DNA from: Planctomycetota bacterium | Lineage (GTDB): Bacteria; Planctomycetota; UBA11346 | Direction: 5' to 3' | DNA: 39,480 nt | Assembly (NCBI GenBank): GCA_003136555.1 | Contig: PLEW01000178.1 | Location: forward strand, 12,551 to 52,030 | In this document: positions 1 through 9,458 of the stretch, in pieces | Numbering within the stretch: the first letter of the stretch is position 1 | Layout of the letters: every line of letters starts with the position of its first letter | Program-made: the position numbers and the translations under genes | The notes under the pieces: model-generated | What the model saw: only the letters and a program-made list of their open reading frames with translations | What the model was told of the DNA's origin: nothing | The model's database searches: none

Positions 1-924
1 ATGGCGATGGGCTGCTCGACCAATGCGATCATCCATCTCATCGCCATGGCCGGCCGCGCCGGGGTGACGCTCGATCTCGACCTCTTCGACGCCATCAGCC
101 GGCGCACCCCCGTGCTGGCCAACCTGCGCCCGGCGGGGAAGTACCTGATGGAGGATTTCCATGATGCCGGGGGCTTGCCCGCCATGCTGTGGCGCATCCG
201 CGACCTGCTCAAGCTGGACTGCCTGACCGTAAGCGGCAGCACCCTGGGCGAGGACATCAAGGATGCCCCGGTCCATAACGAGGAGGTCATCCTCGCGCGC
301 GACAAGCCGCTGTCGACATCGGGCGGCACCTACATCCTGCGCGGCAACCTCGCCCCCCATGGCGCGGTGATCAAGCCGACCGCGGCCGAGCCGCGCCTGG
401 CCAAGCACATCGGCAAGGCGGTGGTGTTCCGCGACTACCCGCACATGAAGCAGCGGCTCGCCGATCCCGACCTCGAGGTCACCGCCGATTCCGTGCTGGT
501 GCTGCAGAACGCCGGGCCGGTCGGCGCACCGGGCATGCCCGAGTGGGGCATGCTGCCGATCCCGACCAAGCTGCTCAAGCAGGGCATCCGCGACATGGTG
601 CGCATCACCGATGCGCGCATGAGCGGCACCAGCTACGGCTCATGCGTGCTGCATGTCAGCCCGGAGTCGGCCAAGGGCGGCCCGCTGGCGCTGGTGCAGG
701 ATGGCGACCTGATCGAGCTGGATGTCGCGGCGCGCCTGCTCCAGCTGCGCGTCTCCGACGAGGAGCTCGCCCGGCGCCGCGCCGCGCTGACGCCGCACGC
801 GCCCAGGTACGAGCGCGGCTACGGCCAGCTGCTCGAGGAGCACATCACCCAGGCCCACCAGGGCTGCGACTTCGATTTCCTGCACTTCAAGCCCACACCG
901 ACACCCGACCCCGAGATCCACTGA
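1..924 (+). CDS. IlvD/Edd-family sugar-acid dehydratase, 3' part
   Basis: The reading frame is open from base 1 and ends at TGA 922-924, giving 307 residues. The family is usually about 570-600 residues, so the N-terminal half with the Fe-S cysteines lies outside the window. The fragment opens in the conserved GCSTNAIIHL block. It ends with the C-terminal beta-barrel half, including DARMSGTSYGSCVLHVSPES and a run ending GCDFDFLHF. The family dehydrates dihydroxy acids or aldonic acids to 2-keto acids using an Fe-S cluster and Mg2+. The GMPEWGMLPIP stretch and the C-terminal tail look closer to pentonate (L-arabinonate-type) dehydratases than to the branched-chain amino-acid enzyme IlvD; that substrate call is inference. 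It converges with the next gene across 36 bases. Confidence 0.85.
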   Translation: MAMGCSTNAIIHLIAMAGRAGVTLDLDLFDAISRRTPVLANLRPAGKYLMEDFHDAGGLPAMLWRIRDLLKLDCLTVSGSTLGEDIKDAPVHNEEVILARDKPLSTSGGTYILRGNLAPHGAVIKPTAAEPRLAKHIGKAVVFRDYPHMKQRLADPDLEVTADSVLVLQNAGPVGAPGMPEWGMLPIPTKLLKQGIRDMVRITDARMSGTSYGSCVLHVSPESAKGGPLALVQDGDLIELDVAARLLQLRVSDEELARRRAALTPHAPRYERGYGQLLEEHITQAHQGCDFDFLHFKPTPTPDPEIH

Positions 925-960
925 ACGCCGGCGCGCGCTGGGAGGTCGCCTGCTTCGCGC

Positions 961-2514
961 TCACGGTCCGAGGTGGAAGACCGCATAATAGCCGTCCTGG
1001 CCACCCCCCAGCCGAGCCTGCACCGGATGGTAGAGCTTGACCGGATCCTTCGACGCCCCGCCGTCCTCATCGCGCACCGAACCGCCGATGACGGCGCAGC
1101 TCCCGCGGCAGTCCACCGCGGTCATGCGGGTATGGGCGAAGTAGCCGCATTCGCGCAGGGTGAAGGCGGCATCGAAGATGGCGAGGAAGCCGCCACCGCG
1201 GTAGCTCCCCTCGACGAAAGGATACCAAGGATTCTTCAGCGGGCAGCCCGAGGCGCTGTTGCCGACCACCAGGACCGACTGCTGCGGTCCACCGCAGGCA
1301 CCATCCATCGACAGGCCATTGGCATGCGCCGGGCTCAGCCACGCGCTCATCCAGGTGCCCTTCTCGATCGTGCCGCTTCGTGCATCGACGCGCAGGATCA
1401 CGCTGGTCTTGCTCGCGCCATGGAAGCCGTACCCCGGACCGGGCTGATGCACCCCGGCGAACACCGCATGGTCGAGCTCCTTGCCGGGGTCGGAGGGATC
1501 GCGGGTGCAGACGGTATTCCCCCCATCGGCATAGAGGACCAGCAGGAGCTTGCCATCCGCGGTCGCCCCGGCCGCATGGCCGGAGGTATCGGCCATCAGG
1601 CCGTTGCCGCCGAATTGCGCCCCGCATTCGCGCGTCGGGTCCGGATTCCACGCCGACCATACCTGCCGACCCGAGCGATCGAAGGCGTAGGCATAGGGGT
1701 CCCTGTACGGTTCATGCCCTGTCTTGGTCATGCCGAAACCCACCACTGCGGCAACCCCGGTCTGGAGCGACAGCGCCAGGGCGCCGGGGTGATCGTCGCC
1801 ATGGCACGACCAGGTCGCCGTCCACAGCTGCGTGCCATCCGCCGCCCGATAGCGGATCAGGCTGGTGCCGGCGAGTGCCATCACATCGCCCGTGCCGTCG
1901 ACGGCGAAATCGCGCAGCTGGTCGACGGGGAGCATCCAGGCGACCGAGCGCAGGTCGTCGGCAAGCCGTGCGATGTACGACCCCGCCACGCCCACCTGGC
2001 CGGTCGGGGTGGCGGGGACGGCGCCAGCACCACGCGTGCCGCTGATGTAGACCCTGCCCTGCTCATCCAGGTGCATGCGCTCGATGGTCGCCATGCCATA
2101 GCCGAAATGGCTCTCGCTGAGCGCCATCCTGCCGTCGCTGCTGGTGCGCACGATGAAGCCGTGCGCGCCGGCATGCCGCTGGCCCTTGGCCGTAGGTGCG
2201 CTTGCCGGCACTGCTGGCGGCACCCCAGCTGGTCCGAGCAGCACCCCCGCGACCCCCGGTAGGGCGAGATCGTCGGTATTGCCGGCCAGGATGATGGTGT
2301 AGTCAGGGGCGATGCCCACCGCCATCACCTCGTCGTCGCCGCCACCCCCGAGGGGCGAGGCGCTCACCAGGTGCGCCGGATCCCCCGGTCCGCTGTCGCC
2401 CGGTGCGGGCGGTTCCTGCACCGTCTCGGCCAGCAGGGCGGTCACCGGGGCGACAAGCACGACCAGCACCACTGGCCAGAGCGGAAACGGACGGAAGGTC
2501 GGAGTCCTGGTCAT
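961..2514 (-). CDS. Secreted paralogue of the sigma-factor outer domain
   Basis: This 517-residue protein has an N-terminal signal peptide (about residues 1-30: basic start, then hydrophobic PLWPVVLVVLVAPVTALLAE) and no later membrane segment. The mature part aligns end to end with the extracytoplasmic part of the upstream sigma-factor gene. Shared blocks in the same order include W-x-x-x-W with HGDDH versus HGQDH, GGNTV, PGYGFHGA versus PGFGFQGA, RVDARSGTI versus RIDARQGTI, and ASGCP versus GAGCP. The short strand-rich repeats suggest a beta-propeller-like fold (inference). Its ATG at 2514-2512 overlaps the upstream TGA as ATGA, so the two are co-transcribed and probably translationally coupled. 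Function is unknown; it may compete with or bind the same ligand or partner as the sigma-factor sensor domain. Confidence 0.8.
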   Translation of the reverse strand: MTRTPTFRPFPLWPVVLVVLVAPVTALLAETVQEPPAPGDSGPGDPAHLVSASPLGGGGDDEVMAVGIAPDYTIILAGNTDDLALPGVAGVLLGPAGVPPAVPASAPTAKGQRHAGAHGFIVRTSSDGRMALSESHFGYGMATIERMHLDEQGRVYISGTRGAGAVPATPTGQVGVAGSYIARLADDLRSVAWMLPVDQLRDFAVDGTGDVMALAGTSLIRYRAADGTQLWTATWSCHGDDHPGALALSLQTGVAAVVGFGMTKTGHEPYRDPYAYAFDRSGRQVWSAWNPDPTRECGAQFGGNGLMADTSGHAAGATADGKLLLVLYADGGNTVCTRDPSDPGKELDHAVFAGVHQPGPGYGFHGASKTSVILRVDARSGTIEKGTWMSAWLSPAHANGLSMDGACGGPQQSVLVVGNSASGCPLKNPWYPFVEGSYRGGGFLAIFDAAFTLRECGYFAHTRMTAVDCRGSCAVIGGSVRDEDGGASKDPVKLYHPVQARLGGGQDGYYAVFHLGP

Positions 2515-4730
2515 GGCATCTGCCCTGCGCTGCGCTGGCGATCGAGGCTGAAGACGGCGAGATAGCCCTCACCTGGCCCACCCGCAGCGGCCGGCGGACC
2601 CGGCCAGATGCGCACCGCGGCATCGGCGTCGGCGCTGCCGCCGACCACCAGCAGCGGTCCGGACAGCGCGGCGCAGGTCCAGTGCGCATGCGCCACGCTG
2701 CCGCATTGCAGCAGCCGCATGCCGGCATCGAACACCGCGACCGCTCCGTGCTGCCCACTGCCGCCCGGCGGCGCCACCCAGGCACCGCGCTGCGGGCAGC
2801 CCGCACCGCTCTGCCCGACGGCGACGATCAGATCCCCATCGGCGCACAGGTCGGCGACCGACCAGGCGCTGGCCTGGGCCGGGGCGGCCCAGCCGCTCAA
2901 CCAGGTCTGCCGGGCGATGGTCCCCTGGCGGGCATCGATCCGCGTCAGTGCGGTGACCGGGGTCGCTCCCTGGAAGCCGAAACCGGGCGCGTCCTGGTAT
3001 GCACCGTCGTGGATGGCTGGCGCCTGCGGCTGGGTGGGATCATGGGCATCATGCGCCAGCACGGTATTGCCACCGGTGCTGATCTGGGCCAGGAGGAACG
3101 ACCCCGCATGCGCGACCAGACGAAGCGCCCAGCCGTCGGCATTGAGATGGCATCCCCTCGGCCCGCTGCCCAGCTGGCCCGGATCGGCATCCCACAGCGT
3201 CCAAGCGGGCACGCCGCTGGCCGAGAAGGAGCGGGCATAGGGCTGCTTGAACACCTCCTCGCCCGTATTCGCATCGCTATATCCGGCGATGGCGATCACG
3301 CCGCTGTCGCGGTCAATGCCGAGGGTCTGCGCATGATCCTGCCCATGGCTCGGCCAGTGCGCCGACCAGCGCATGATCCCGCTGGCGGTGTCGTAGCGTG
3401 CCAGCTCCCCCGCACGCAGCACCACCAGGTCGCCATCCGCCGCCAGCGCGGCATCGACGATGCCCGTCTGGTAGAAGATCCAGCGCACCTGCGTGGCATC
3501 GGCGCCGAACTTGGCGACGAAGCCCCCCTGGCCGGGGCCGCCGCCGAGATCCGCGCCGTGCGGATTCTCGCCCAAGATCAGCAGATCGCCGTGCGCATCG
3601 GTTCGCAAAGCGCTGATGGTGGCGCTGCCCGCGGGCCAGCGGTCGAGGCTGCGGGCCGAACGCCCATCCGGCGCGCAGCGCAGGATGAAGCCGCTGCGCA
3701 CCCCAGACTGGACGGGTGCGTTGCCGCCCTGGCCGCAGGCATTGCCGACCACCACCAGCGACCAGTCCGGGGCGATGGCGACCCCGGCGATGTCGCAGCC
3801 GGACAGCCCCGGCAGCCGGATGAGCGTCAGCTGGCGCGCCGGACCCTGGCCGCCGAGACTGTCGGCAGGCAGGGTTGGCACGCGGGCGGCGCCCATCGCC
3901 GGTCCGTCGGGGCTGACGAAGCGCCAGGCCGACGGCACACCTGCCGACGGTGCGAAGGCATGGTTGCGCAGCAGCCAGCCCCCGGCCAGGCCGCCGGCGA
4001 GCAGGGCGAGCGCGGCAGCAGAGCCCAGCAGCGTGGGCAGGGTCGGTGCCAGGCTGGCGGTCGCACCGGCGGCCCCCTTGGCAGCGACCGCGCCAGCACC
4101 CAGGCCGGCCTGACCGGCGAGGGTCAGCTTGCCGAGCCCCAGCGCGAGGCTCGCCGGGGCTGCGGAGCACAGCGAGCCGTGCATCAGGCTGCCCAGCACC
4201 ACCGTCGCGACCACGCCCTTGGCGATCAGCAGCGTCCGCAGCTGGGCCACTCCGGCGGCCAGGCGCCTGCTGACCGTCGGCTGCGAGATGCCGAGCTCCT
4301 GAGAAAGCTCGAGTTGGCTGCGCGATTCGAGGTAGTGCCCGACCAGCACCTGGCGAGACTCGTCCGGCAGCTCCTGCAACGCCTCGTCGAACAGCGGGCT
4401 GATGCTGGCCCAGCTCGGTGCGTCGTCCTCGACCAGCGCCTTCGCCTGGGTCCGCCGCGATTGTCCCACCTCGCGCCGCACCAGGTCGACGGCGGTATGA
4501 TGGGCGACCCGATGCAACCAGCCGGAGAGCGATTGGGTGACCGAGCCGGGATGGCGCAGCAGGCGCAGGAAGGTCTCCTGGGCAGCGTCCTCCGCCAGGC
4601 CGCGGTCGTGGAGCACTCGGCGGCAGACGCCGTAGACCATGCCGGAATGGCGACGCACCAGCTCGGCGAAGGAGTCGCCATCGCGGTCCTGGGCGAAACG
4701 TGCCAGCAGCATCTGATCGGTGGGCGCCAT
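2511..4730 (-). CDS. ECF sigma factor fused to a transmembrane segment and outer beta domain
   Basis: I start this 739-residue protein at ATG 4730, not at the ATG 81 bases upstream, because GGAGGAAGC lies directly before it. Residues about 8-77 are sigma region 2, with the DAAQETFLRLL core; residues about 112-167 are region 4, with a helix-turn-helix around QELGISQPTVSRRL. An Ala/Gly-rich stretch leads to one hydrophobic segment at about 234-254, then roughly 480 residues outside the membrane. That outer part is homologous to the protein encoded immediately downstream. Planctomycetes are known to have ECF sigma factors with C-terminal membrane and WD40-like extensions. No anti-sigma gene is adjacent, so the fused domain is the likely signal input. 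How the sigma part reaches RNA polymerase while tethered is not visible here. Confidence 0.85.
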   Translation of the reverse strand: MAPTDQMLLARFAQDRDGDSFAELVRRHSGMVYGVCRRVLHDRGLAEDAAQETFLRLLRHPGSVTQSLSGWLHRVAHHTAVDLVRREVGQSRRTQAKALVEDDAPSWASISPLFDEALQELPDESRQVLVGHYLESRSQLELSQELGISQPTVSRRLAAGVAQLRTLLIAKGVVATVVLGSLMHGSLCSAAPASLALGLGKLTLAGQAGLGAGAVAAKGAAGATASLAPTLPTLLGSAAALALLAGGLAGGWLLRNHAFAPSAGVPSAWRFVSPDGPAMGAARVPTLPADSLGGQGPARQLTLIRLPGLSGCDIAGVAIAPDWSLVVVGNACGQGGNAPVQSGVRSGFILRCAPDGRSARSLDRWPAGSATISALRTDAHGDLLILGENPHGADLGGGPGQGGFVAKFGADATQVRWIFYQTGIVDAALAADGDLVVLRAGELARYDTASGIMRWSAHWPSHGQDHAQTLGIDRDSGVIAIAGYSDANTGEEVFKQPYARSFSASGVPAWTLWDADPGQLGSGPRGCHLNADGWALRLVAHAGSFLLAQISTGGNTVLAHDAHDPTQPQAPAIHDGAYQDAPGFGFQGATPVTALTRIDARQGTIARQTWLSGWAAPAQASAWSVADLCADGDLIVAVGQSGAGCPQRGAWVAPPGGSGQHGAVAVFDAGMRLLQCGSVAHAHWTCAALSGPLLVVGGSADADAAVRIWPGPPAAAGGPGEGYLAVFSLDRQRSAGQMP

Positions 4731-4964
4731 GCTTCCTCCGCCTTGTCCCTGATCTGTCGTCACCGTGCGGCAGTCTATGCGCAGATTATCTGACCGTCCG
4801 CAGCCAGCCACACCCCCGCACGGCTGCGGAACGACGATGCCGTAATTGCAGGCGCCGTCCCATGATCTGGAATGCTAATTCAACATTCTGCCATGTCATC
4901 ACTTAGGACGTTGAGGCCACCTCGACCTGCGCTGCCTTGACCGCTCCAGGCGCGCGGGAAGGCA

Positions 4965-5171
4965 TCAGAAGCGCCAGATGAACGGCAAGGCCAGGAGCAC
5001 CACCCCGACCAGGATGCTCAGCCACAGGCTGTCGACGAAATAGGGGTAGATGCACAACGCCGCCCCGGCGATCATCGGCATGAACTGCTGCTGCTTCTTG
5101 CCATAGACGAAATAGGCGACGCCGAAGAGGCCGGTGAACAGCCCGACGAAGAGGTAGGTCATGGTATCCAT
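4965..5171 (-). CDS. Small membrane protein, 68 residues
   Basis: A short hydrophobic protein with three likely membrane segments, about residues 5-23, 31-47 and 49-66. Conserved-looking features are a basic GKKQQQF loop after the first segment and a YFVDS turn between the second and third. The start MDTMTYLF has a modest purine-rich site (AGGCAGGT) upstream; the second Met at residue 4 is an alternative. I do not recognise a named family, but the compact hydrophobic layout and clean boundaries support a real gene. It lies between the sigma-factor gene and the GH2-like gene on the same strand, with a strong hairpin (5250-5280) upstream, so it is probably a separate transcript. Confidence 0.6.
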   Translation of the reverse strand: MDTMTYLFVGLFTGLFGVAYFVYGKKQQQFMPMIAGAALCIYPYFVDSLWLSILVGVVLLALPFIWRF

Positions 5172-5249
5172 GCGGCACCTGCCTCGATGCTAGCCGGATG
5201 CCAGAGCGTACCGAGCGCAGACATTCTCCGGGTCGGTGCCCTGCATCAC

Positions 5250-5280
5250 TTGCAGGACGGGTGCAGCCACCCGTCCGCAA
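5250..5280 (-). terminator. Strong hairpin after the GH2-like gene
   Basis: A 9-bp perfect stem (GGACGGGTG / CACCCGTCC) with a 4-base loop is extended by TTGC/GCAA after one bulged A. It lies 75 bases past the GH2-like stop codon on the minus strand. There is no T-run after it, so it may be an atypical terminator or a 3'-end stabilising structure. Confidence 0.5.
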
Positions 5281-5354
5281 CCAGGATCAGGCGGCGCTGC
5301 CTCCTCGTGCAGCGAGTGCCTGGGAACCGCCGTCCCTGCGGCACCGCCGTGCTC

Positions 5355-8300
5355 CTACCAGCCGAAGAAGCGGTACGGGTCGTCCATCTCCTCGGGGACA
5401 TCGAGGTACAGCCCGCTGAGGTAGCGCTTCGGCTCGCCCGCGGCGGCAAGCGGGGCATGGATGCGCGCCAAGAGGGGCGTATCCGCCCCCACCCCGAGAT
5501 TGCCGAGCAGGCGGGCGAGCAGGACCGCCGAGCGGCGGAAGGTGCGCTTGCGGTCGTACTGCACCTGGTAGTCGAAGGCCCAGGGCTCGAGCTGGCAGAG
5601 GACCACGCCTGCCTCCGGCATGGTCGCCAGCACGCCATCGCCGACGATCTGGGCACCTGAGGTCACCAGCGGGAACTCGCGCGGATCCCGGTTGTGGACA
5701 TCGGCCGGACCGATGCCGGCGAGAGCCGAGCCCGCCGGAGCCGGTGCGAAGAAGGAGGCGATGTGCTCGGCGTTGGCGATGGTGACGGCGGACGGCAGGA
5801 AGGTGTTGGCCTCGGCCTGGCCGAGGCCGATGCCGAGCAGATGCCCACCCCCCGCCAGCCAGGCCTTGAGCGCGGGCGCATCGTGGGCGAGCACCTCGCC
5901 GGCGCCGGTGCCGGCCACCAGCACCTGGTTTGCCGCCAGAGCCCCGGCGCGATACGTGGACACCGGCAGGCCCATCGACTCGAGATGATGCGCTCCGGCG
6001 GGATTGCCGGCATAGACCACCTGCCGGCGCACCCCGGCCTTCCACGACGAGGCGTAGGCGATGATGTTGCGCACCAGCTGGAGCGCCGCCGGATCATCCT
6101 CGCTGCGGCCGGTGACATCGAGCTGGCAGAACAGCACCATCCCGCTGCCAGCGCGGTACTCCAGCAAGGGGCTGTACTGCAGGCTGAAGCCGCCGTCGAG
6201 CACGGCGGTGAAATCGCCGCAGGCCGGCTTCTCGATCAGCACCGAGGCGAGGTTGCCGCGGCAGCCGCAGCGCCACAGCCTGGTCACCTCCATGCCGCAC
6301 CAGCTCACCGTCGGCGCACCGTTGAAGCGCGGGCTGAGGACATAGGGCATGCGCGGCGGCAGGATGGTGGCCTCACCGCACCAGTCATGCAGGTGCTCAC
6401 TGCCCAGACCCGCGAGCAGCGGATGCCCGGGGATGCGGGCGAAGACCTGCCTGAGGCCGTACTCGGCGATGCGGAATCCCAGCCGTTCCTCGAGCGCCTC
6501 GGGGCCCTGCTCGAAGACCACCACCTTGAGTCCGTCGTGCACATGCATGACGTCCGGCGCCGCGCCATCGCGGGTGAGCGCCGCCTTGCCCACGATCAGC
6601 AGGTCGAAGCCGGCGGCATCGCTGTCCGCCATGACCGCCGTCCCATGCACGCCCAGGCGGCCCAGGAGCGCGGTGGTCTCGCCCCTGGGATCGAAGATGG
6701 CGATGCGCGGCTGGGGGGCGGCCGGCGGCCGGGCGGCCGGCGGAGCGAGGACGTTGATGGTGAAGGCATCGTGCTGGGGTGCACCGGGGGTGAAGGCCAC
6801 CTCCGCGTCCAGCTCATAGGCCCCCGGCGGCAGATCCGCAGGCAGCTGGAAGCGCAGCGGCAGGCGGCTCTGCTCGCCGGTCGCCAGGCTGATGGTGGCG
6901 GCTCCGGTGGCCGCGTGCGGCAGGTGGAGCGTCCAGCTGGCTGAGCAGGACACCGTCTCGCGCGCATTGTTGATGATGATCAGCTGCTTCTCCAGCGTCT
7001 GGCCGGGAGCCACGTCATGCTCCTGGCTGGTGAAGTGCGCGGAGGGCCCGGCGATATAGGCGAGCAGCGGCATGTTGCAGCGCACCAGCGCCTCGGCGGC
7101 GGGGGTCGGCAGCCAGTCGTCGCGCTTGTAGGCGACGTCCATGCGCGCGAAGGGCTTGTCGATGAAGTCGGGGCTGAAGCCCGGCCGCTGCAGGCCCGCC
7201 CAGTCGACTGCCAGCGCGACGCGGCCGGTATCAGCGCCCGGGCGCAGCTTCCAGTAGGATTCGTACTCCCACGGCGAGTTGCCGGAAAGCCCCCAGCCGC
7301 GGAAGGCCCGCCAGTTGTCGGTGATGTAGCGGGCGATCACGGTGAAGCGGTCATCGAAGGCCTGCGAGCTGACTTCGAAGGGGTAATCCCAGCGGAACCA
7401 GGTGGCCTTGGCGCGGAACTGCTTGGCCTCGTAGCGCAGATCGGCCTTCTCCGCGGCGGAAATGGCAAAGGCGCGGTCGCCGAGGAACTGCGCATCCCAT
7501 TCGGCGACGCACAGCTCCCAGGGCACGCGCGCATTGCCGAACGAGCGCTGGCCCTTGTACCATCCGCGGTACATCGTCCAGTCCCAGGTGAAGGGCGCGC
7601 CGTATTCGCAGGTGAACATCGGCTTGGTGCCGGCGGCGGCCCAATGCCCGAACCAGTCGGAGAGCTCCTGGATGGGCACGAAGTTGGTGTAGAAGTTGAC
7701 CACATACATGTTGCCCAGGTCACCGGAGGAGTGGTGGTAGACGATGCGGTCCGGATCGAGCTGATGGACGATGGCCTCCGCCCGCACCGCGAGCTTGGCA
7801 TTGTTGCGCGACCAGTTGTCGCGGTTGTCCTTGGCCCCGTCCATCATCTCCGGGTCGATGTCCTCGTTGTAGCCGGTGGCGTTGTGGCTCATGGAATAGA
7901 ACACCACCGAGGGATGGCTGGCGGCGACATGCACGTAGTAGGCGGCATGGCGGGCATAGCCGTTGGCCTGGTCGGCATCCGGCGCCTTCCAATCATACTG
8001 GCCGAAATGGGGCTGGGAGAGCGACACCAGCATGCCGATATCGTCGGCGGCGGCGAGAATGCCGTCGAAGGCGAGATGGGTGCCGGGCTCGCAGCCGTAG
8101 TTGTGGGTATAGACGCAGTTGATGCCGATGCCCTTGAGGCGCAGCATGGTCTCCTTGGCCGCCTCGTAGGTGGCGGTCGCGGCGCTGATCTGGGCATTGT
8201 CGAGCGGCAGCGCCGAGAGGTAGATGCGCTTGCCGTTGAGCAGCAGGTCCCGGCCGCTGATGCTCAGCTCGCGGAAGCCGAAGCGCAGCGCCGCCGCTTC

Positions 8301-9284
8301 ATCGAGCAGCGCGCCCGCGGCATCGCTCAAGGTGACGCTGAGCTGGTAGACGTTCCCCGGGGTGATGATGTCCCACAGCTTCTCCGGCTTCCAGGCCTCG
8401 CTGAGGCGCAGCCGTCCCTGCTTGAGTTCGGCTGCCGCGAAGGCTGGGCTCATGATGTCCTTGACCACCTGCCCATGATCGGCGATGCGCGCATGCAGGC
8501 GGTAGCGGCCCTCCGTCACCAGTCCGGCGAGGTCCGCATCGATGCTGATGGTCCCGGCGCTCACCGAGGTATGCACGGCGAGCGCGGTGATGCGCGCCGC
8601 CGCCGGTGCCGAGCACAGCCAGGCATCGCCGCACAGCCCGCGGCGCGCGACCGAGCCCGCGACCTCCTTGACCGACGAGGTGTCGTTGAACGACTGCATC
8701 ACCGACTTGAGCGGCACGGCGGCCACCCGCATGGCCAGGCGGTGCTCGCCCGCGGCCGGCGCTGGGACAAGCTCGAGCTCGCCGCCGGGAAAACGCAGCG
8801 TCCCGACCGGCTGGCCATCGATGAAGACCGCCGCCAAGGAGGCGAGGCCCTCCAGCTGGAGGGCGATGCGCCGCTGGGCCCAGGAGGCCGGGATGGTGAT
8901 GGTGCGCTGGTACCAGGCCGCCGTCACGGCGGCGAGCTGGGCCTGGGCCCAGGCCGGGTGGCGATAGACGGTCTGCGACTCGTGCTGCATGTAATCGGTG
9001 ATCCCCGGCCAGCTGCCAGGGACCTTGAAGTAGCCCCAGGAGTCGTCAGGCACCGTGCGCGCTGCAGCGCCATCGCGGTGCGCGGTGCCGACCTCCGGCT
9101 GCCACAGCCACAGCCCGTTGAGGCACACCCGTTCGCGCGTCGCGGTGGTCTCATGCACGGCCTTGTCCGCAGCCCAGACCGCCGCCACCGATGCCGGGAG
9201 CGCTACGGCCGCTTCGCCGGCATGCAGCTGCACCATCGCCAGCAGCAACGCAGCCGCCACCCGCTGACCCGCCGTCATCGCCAT
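5355..9284 (-). CDS. Secreted GH2-like glycoside hydrolase, 1309 residues
   Basis: I start at ATG 9284, preceded by GGAGGCTGGC and followed by a signal peptide (about residues 1-22); the frame is open upstream but without support. After the leader come a GH2 sugar-binding jelly roll (about 50-210, with WYQRTITIP), an Ig-like domain (about 230-345) and a TIM barrel (about 350-640). The likely nucleophile is E560 in TCEYG. At the usual acid/base Glu (GNE in classical GH2) the protein reads SMSHNATG, with Ala at 469. The C-terminal 600 residues add an Ig-like segment and stretches resembling glutamine-amidotransferase-like folds. Classical GH2 enzymes include beta-galactosidases, -glucuronidases and -mannosidases; the substrate here is unknown. 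It is divergent from the repeat-protein gene, with a LacI-type operator 182 bases upstream. Confidence 0.8.
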   Translation of the reverse strand: MAMTAGQRVAAALLLAMVQLHAGEAAVALPASVAAVWAADKAVHETTATRERVCLNGLWLWQPEVGTAHRDGAAARTVPDDSWGYFKVPGSWPGITDYMQHESQTVYRHPAWAQAQLAAVTAAWYQRTITIPASWAQRRIALQLEGLASLAAVFIDGQPVGTLRFPGGELELVPAPAAGEHRLAMRVAAVPLKSVMQSFNDTSSVKEVAGSVARRGLCGDAWLCSAPAAARITALAVHTSVSAGTISIDADLAGLVTEGRYRLHARIADHGQVVKDIMSPAFAAAELKQGRLRLSEAWKPEKLWDIITPGNVYQLSVTLSDAAGALLDEAAALRFGFRELSISGRDLLLNGKRIYLSALPLDNAQISAATATYEAAKETMLRLKGIGINCVYTHNYGCEPGTHLAFDGILAAADDIGMLVSLSQPHFGQYDWKAPDADQANGYARHAAYYVHVAASHPSVVFYSMSHNATGYNEDIDPEMMDGAKDNRDNWSRNNAKLAVRAEAIVHQLDPDRIVYHHSSGDLGNMYVVNFYTNFVPIQELSDWFGHWAAAGTKPMFTCEYGAPFTWDWTMYRGWYKGQRSFGNARVPWELCVAEWDAQFLGDRAFAISAAEKADLRYEAKQFRAKATWFRWDYPFEVSSQAFDDRFTVIARYITDNWRAFRGWGLSGNSPWEYESYWKLRPGADTGRVALAVDWAGLQRPGFSPDFIDKPFARMDVAYKRDDWLPTPAAEALVRCNMPLLAYIAGPSAHFTSQEHDVAPGQTLEKQLIIINNARETVSCSASWTLHLPHAATGAATISLATGEQSRLPLRFQLPADLPPGAYELDAEVAFTPGAPQHDAFTINVLAPPAARPPAAPQPRIAIFDPRGETTALLGRLGVHGTAVMADSDAAGFDLLIVGKAALTRDGAAPDVMHVHDGLKVVVFEQGPEALEERLGFRIAEYGLRQVFARIPGHPLLAGLGSEHLHDWCGEATILPPRMPYVLSPRFNGAPTVSWCGMEVTRLWRCGCRGNLASVLIEKPACGDFTAVLDGGFSLQYSPLLEYRAGSGMVLFCQLDVTGRSEDDPAALQLVRNIIAYASSWKAGVRRQVVYAGNPAGAHHLESMGLPVSTYRAGALAANQVLVAGTGAGEVLAHDAPALKAWLAGGGHLLGIGLGQAEANTFLPSAVTIANAEHIASFFAPAPAGSALAGIGPADVHNRDPREFPLVTSGAQIVGDGVLATMPEAGVVLCQLEPWAFDYQVQYDRKRTFRRSAVLLARLLGNLGVGADTPLLARIHAPLAAAGEPKRYLSGLYLDVPEEMDDPYRFFGW

Positions 9285-9458
9285 GCCAGCCTCCGTGGGT
9301 GCTCTCGGTCGAGCGCGCAGATGGGCCCGCCCGCATCGCGTGCGCATCCCCAGGCGACCATAGCCGAACCCGGGCACGGACCACACCTGAACGGGTCCCT
9401 GGCGGTGACGCGGTGCAGACGCTCGTGGTCCATGCCAGTCGACGGAGGCGGCCAGCGC

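Noticed and set aside
2403..4793. Plus-strand open frame of 796 codons
   Set aside because: It is antisense to the sigma-factor gene, has a low-complexity Arg/Ala/Gly-rich product and no recognisable domain; GC-rich codon bias on the real strand removes stops from this frame.
4868..4890. AT-rich stretch with GAATG ... CATTC half-sites before the sigma-factor gene
   Set aside because: It may be a promoter or operator region, but I could not fit a -35/-10 pair with sensible spacing, so it is not listed as a feature.
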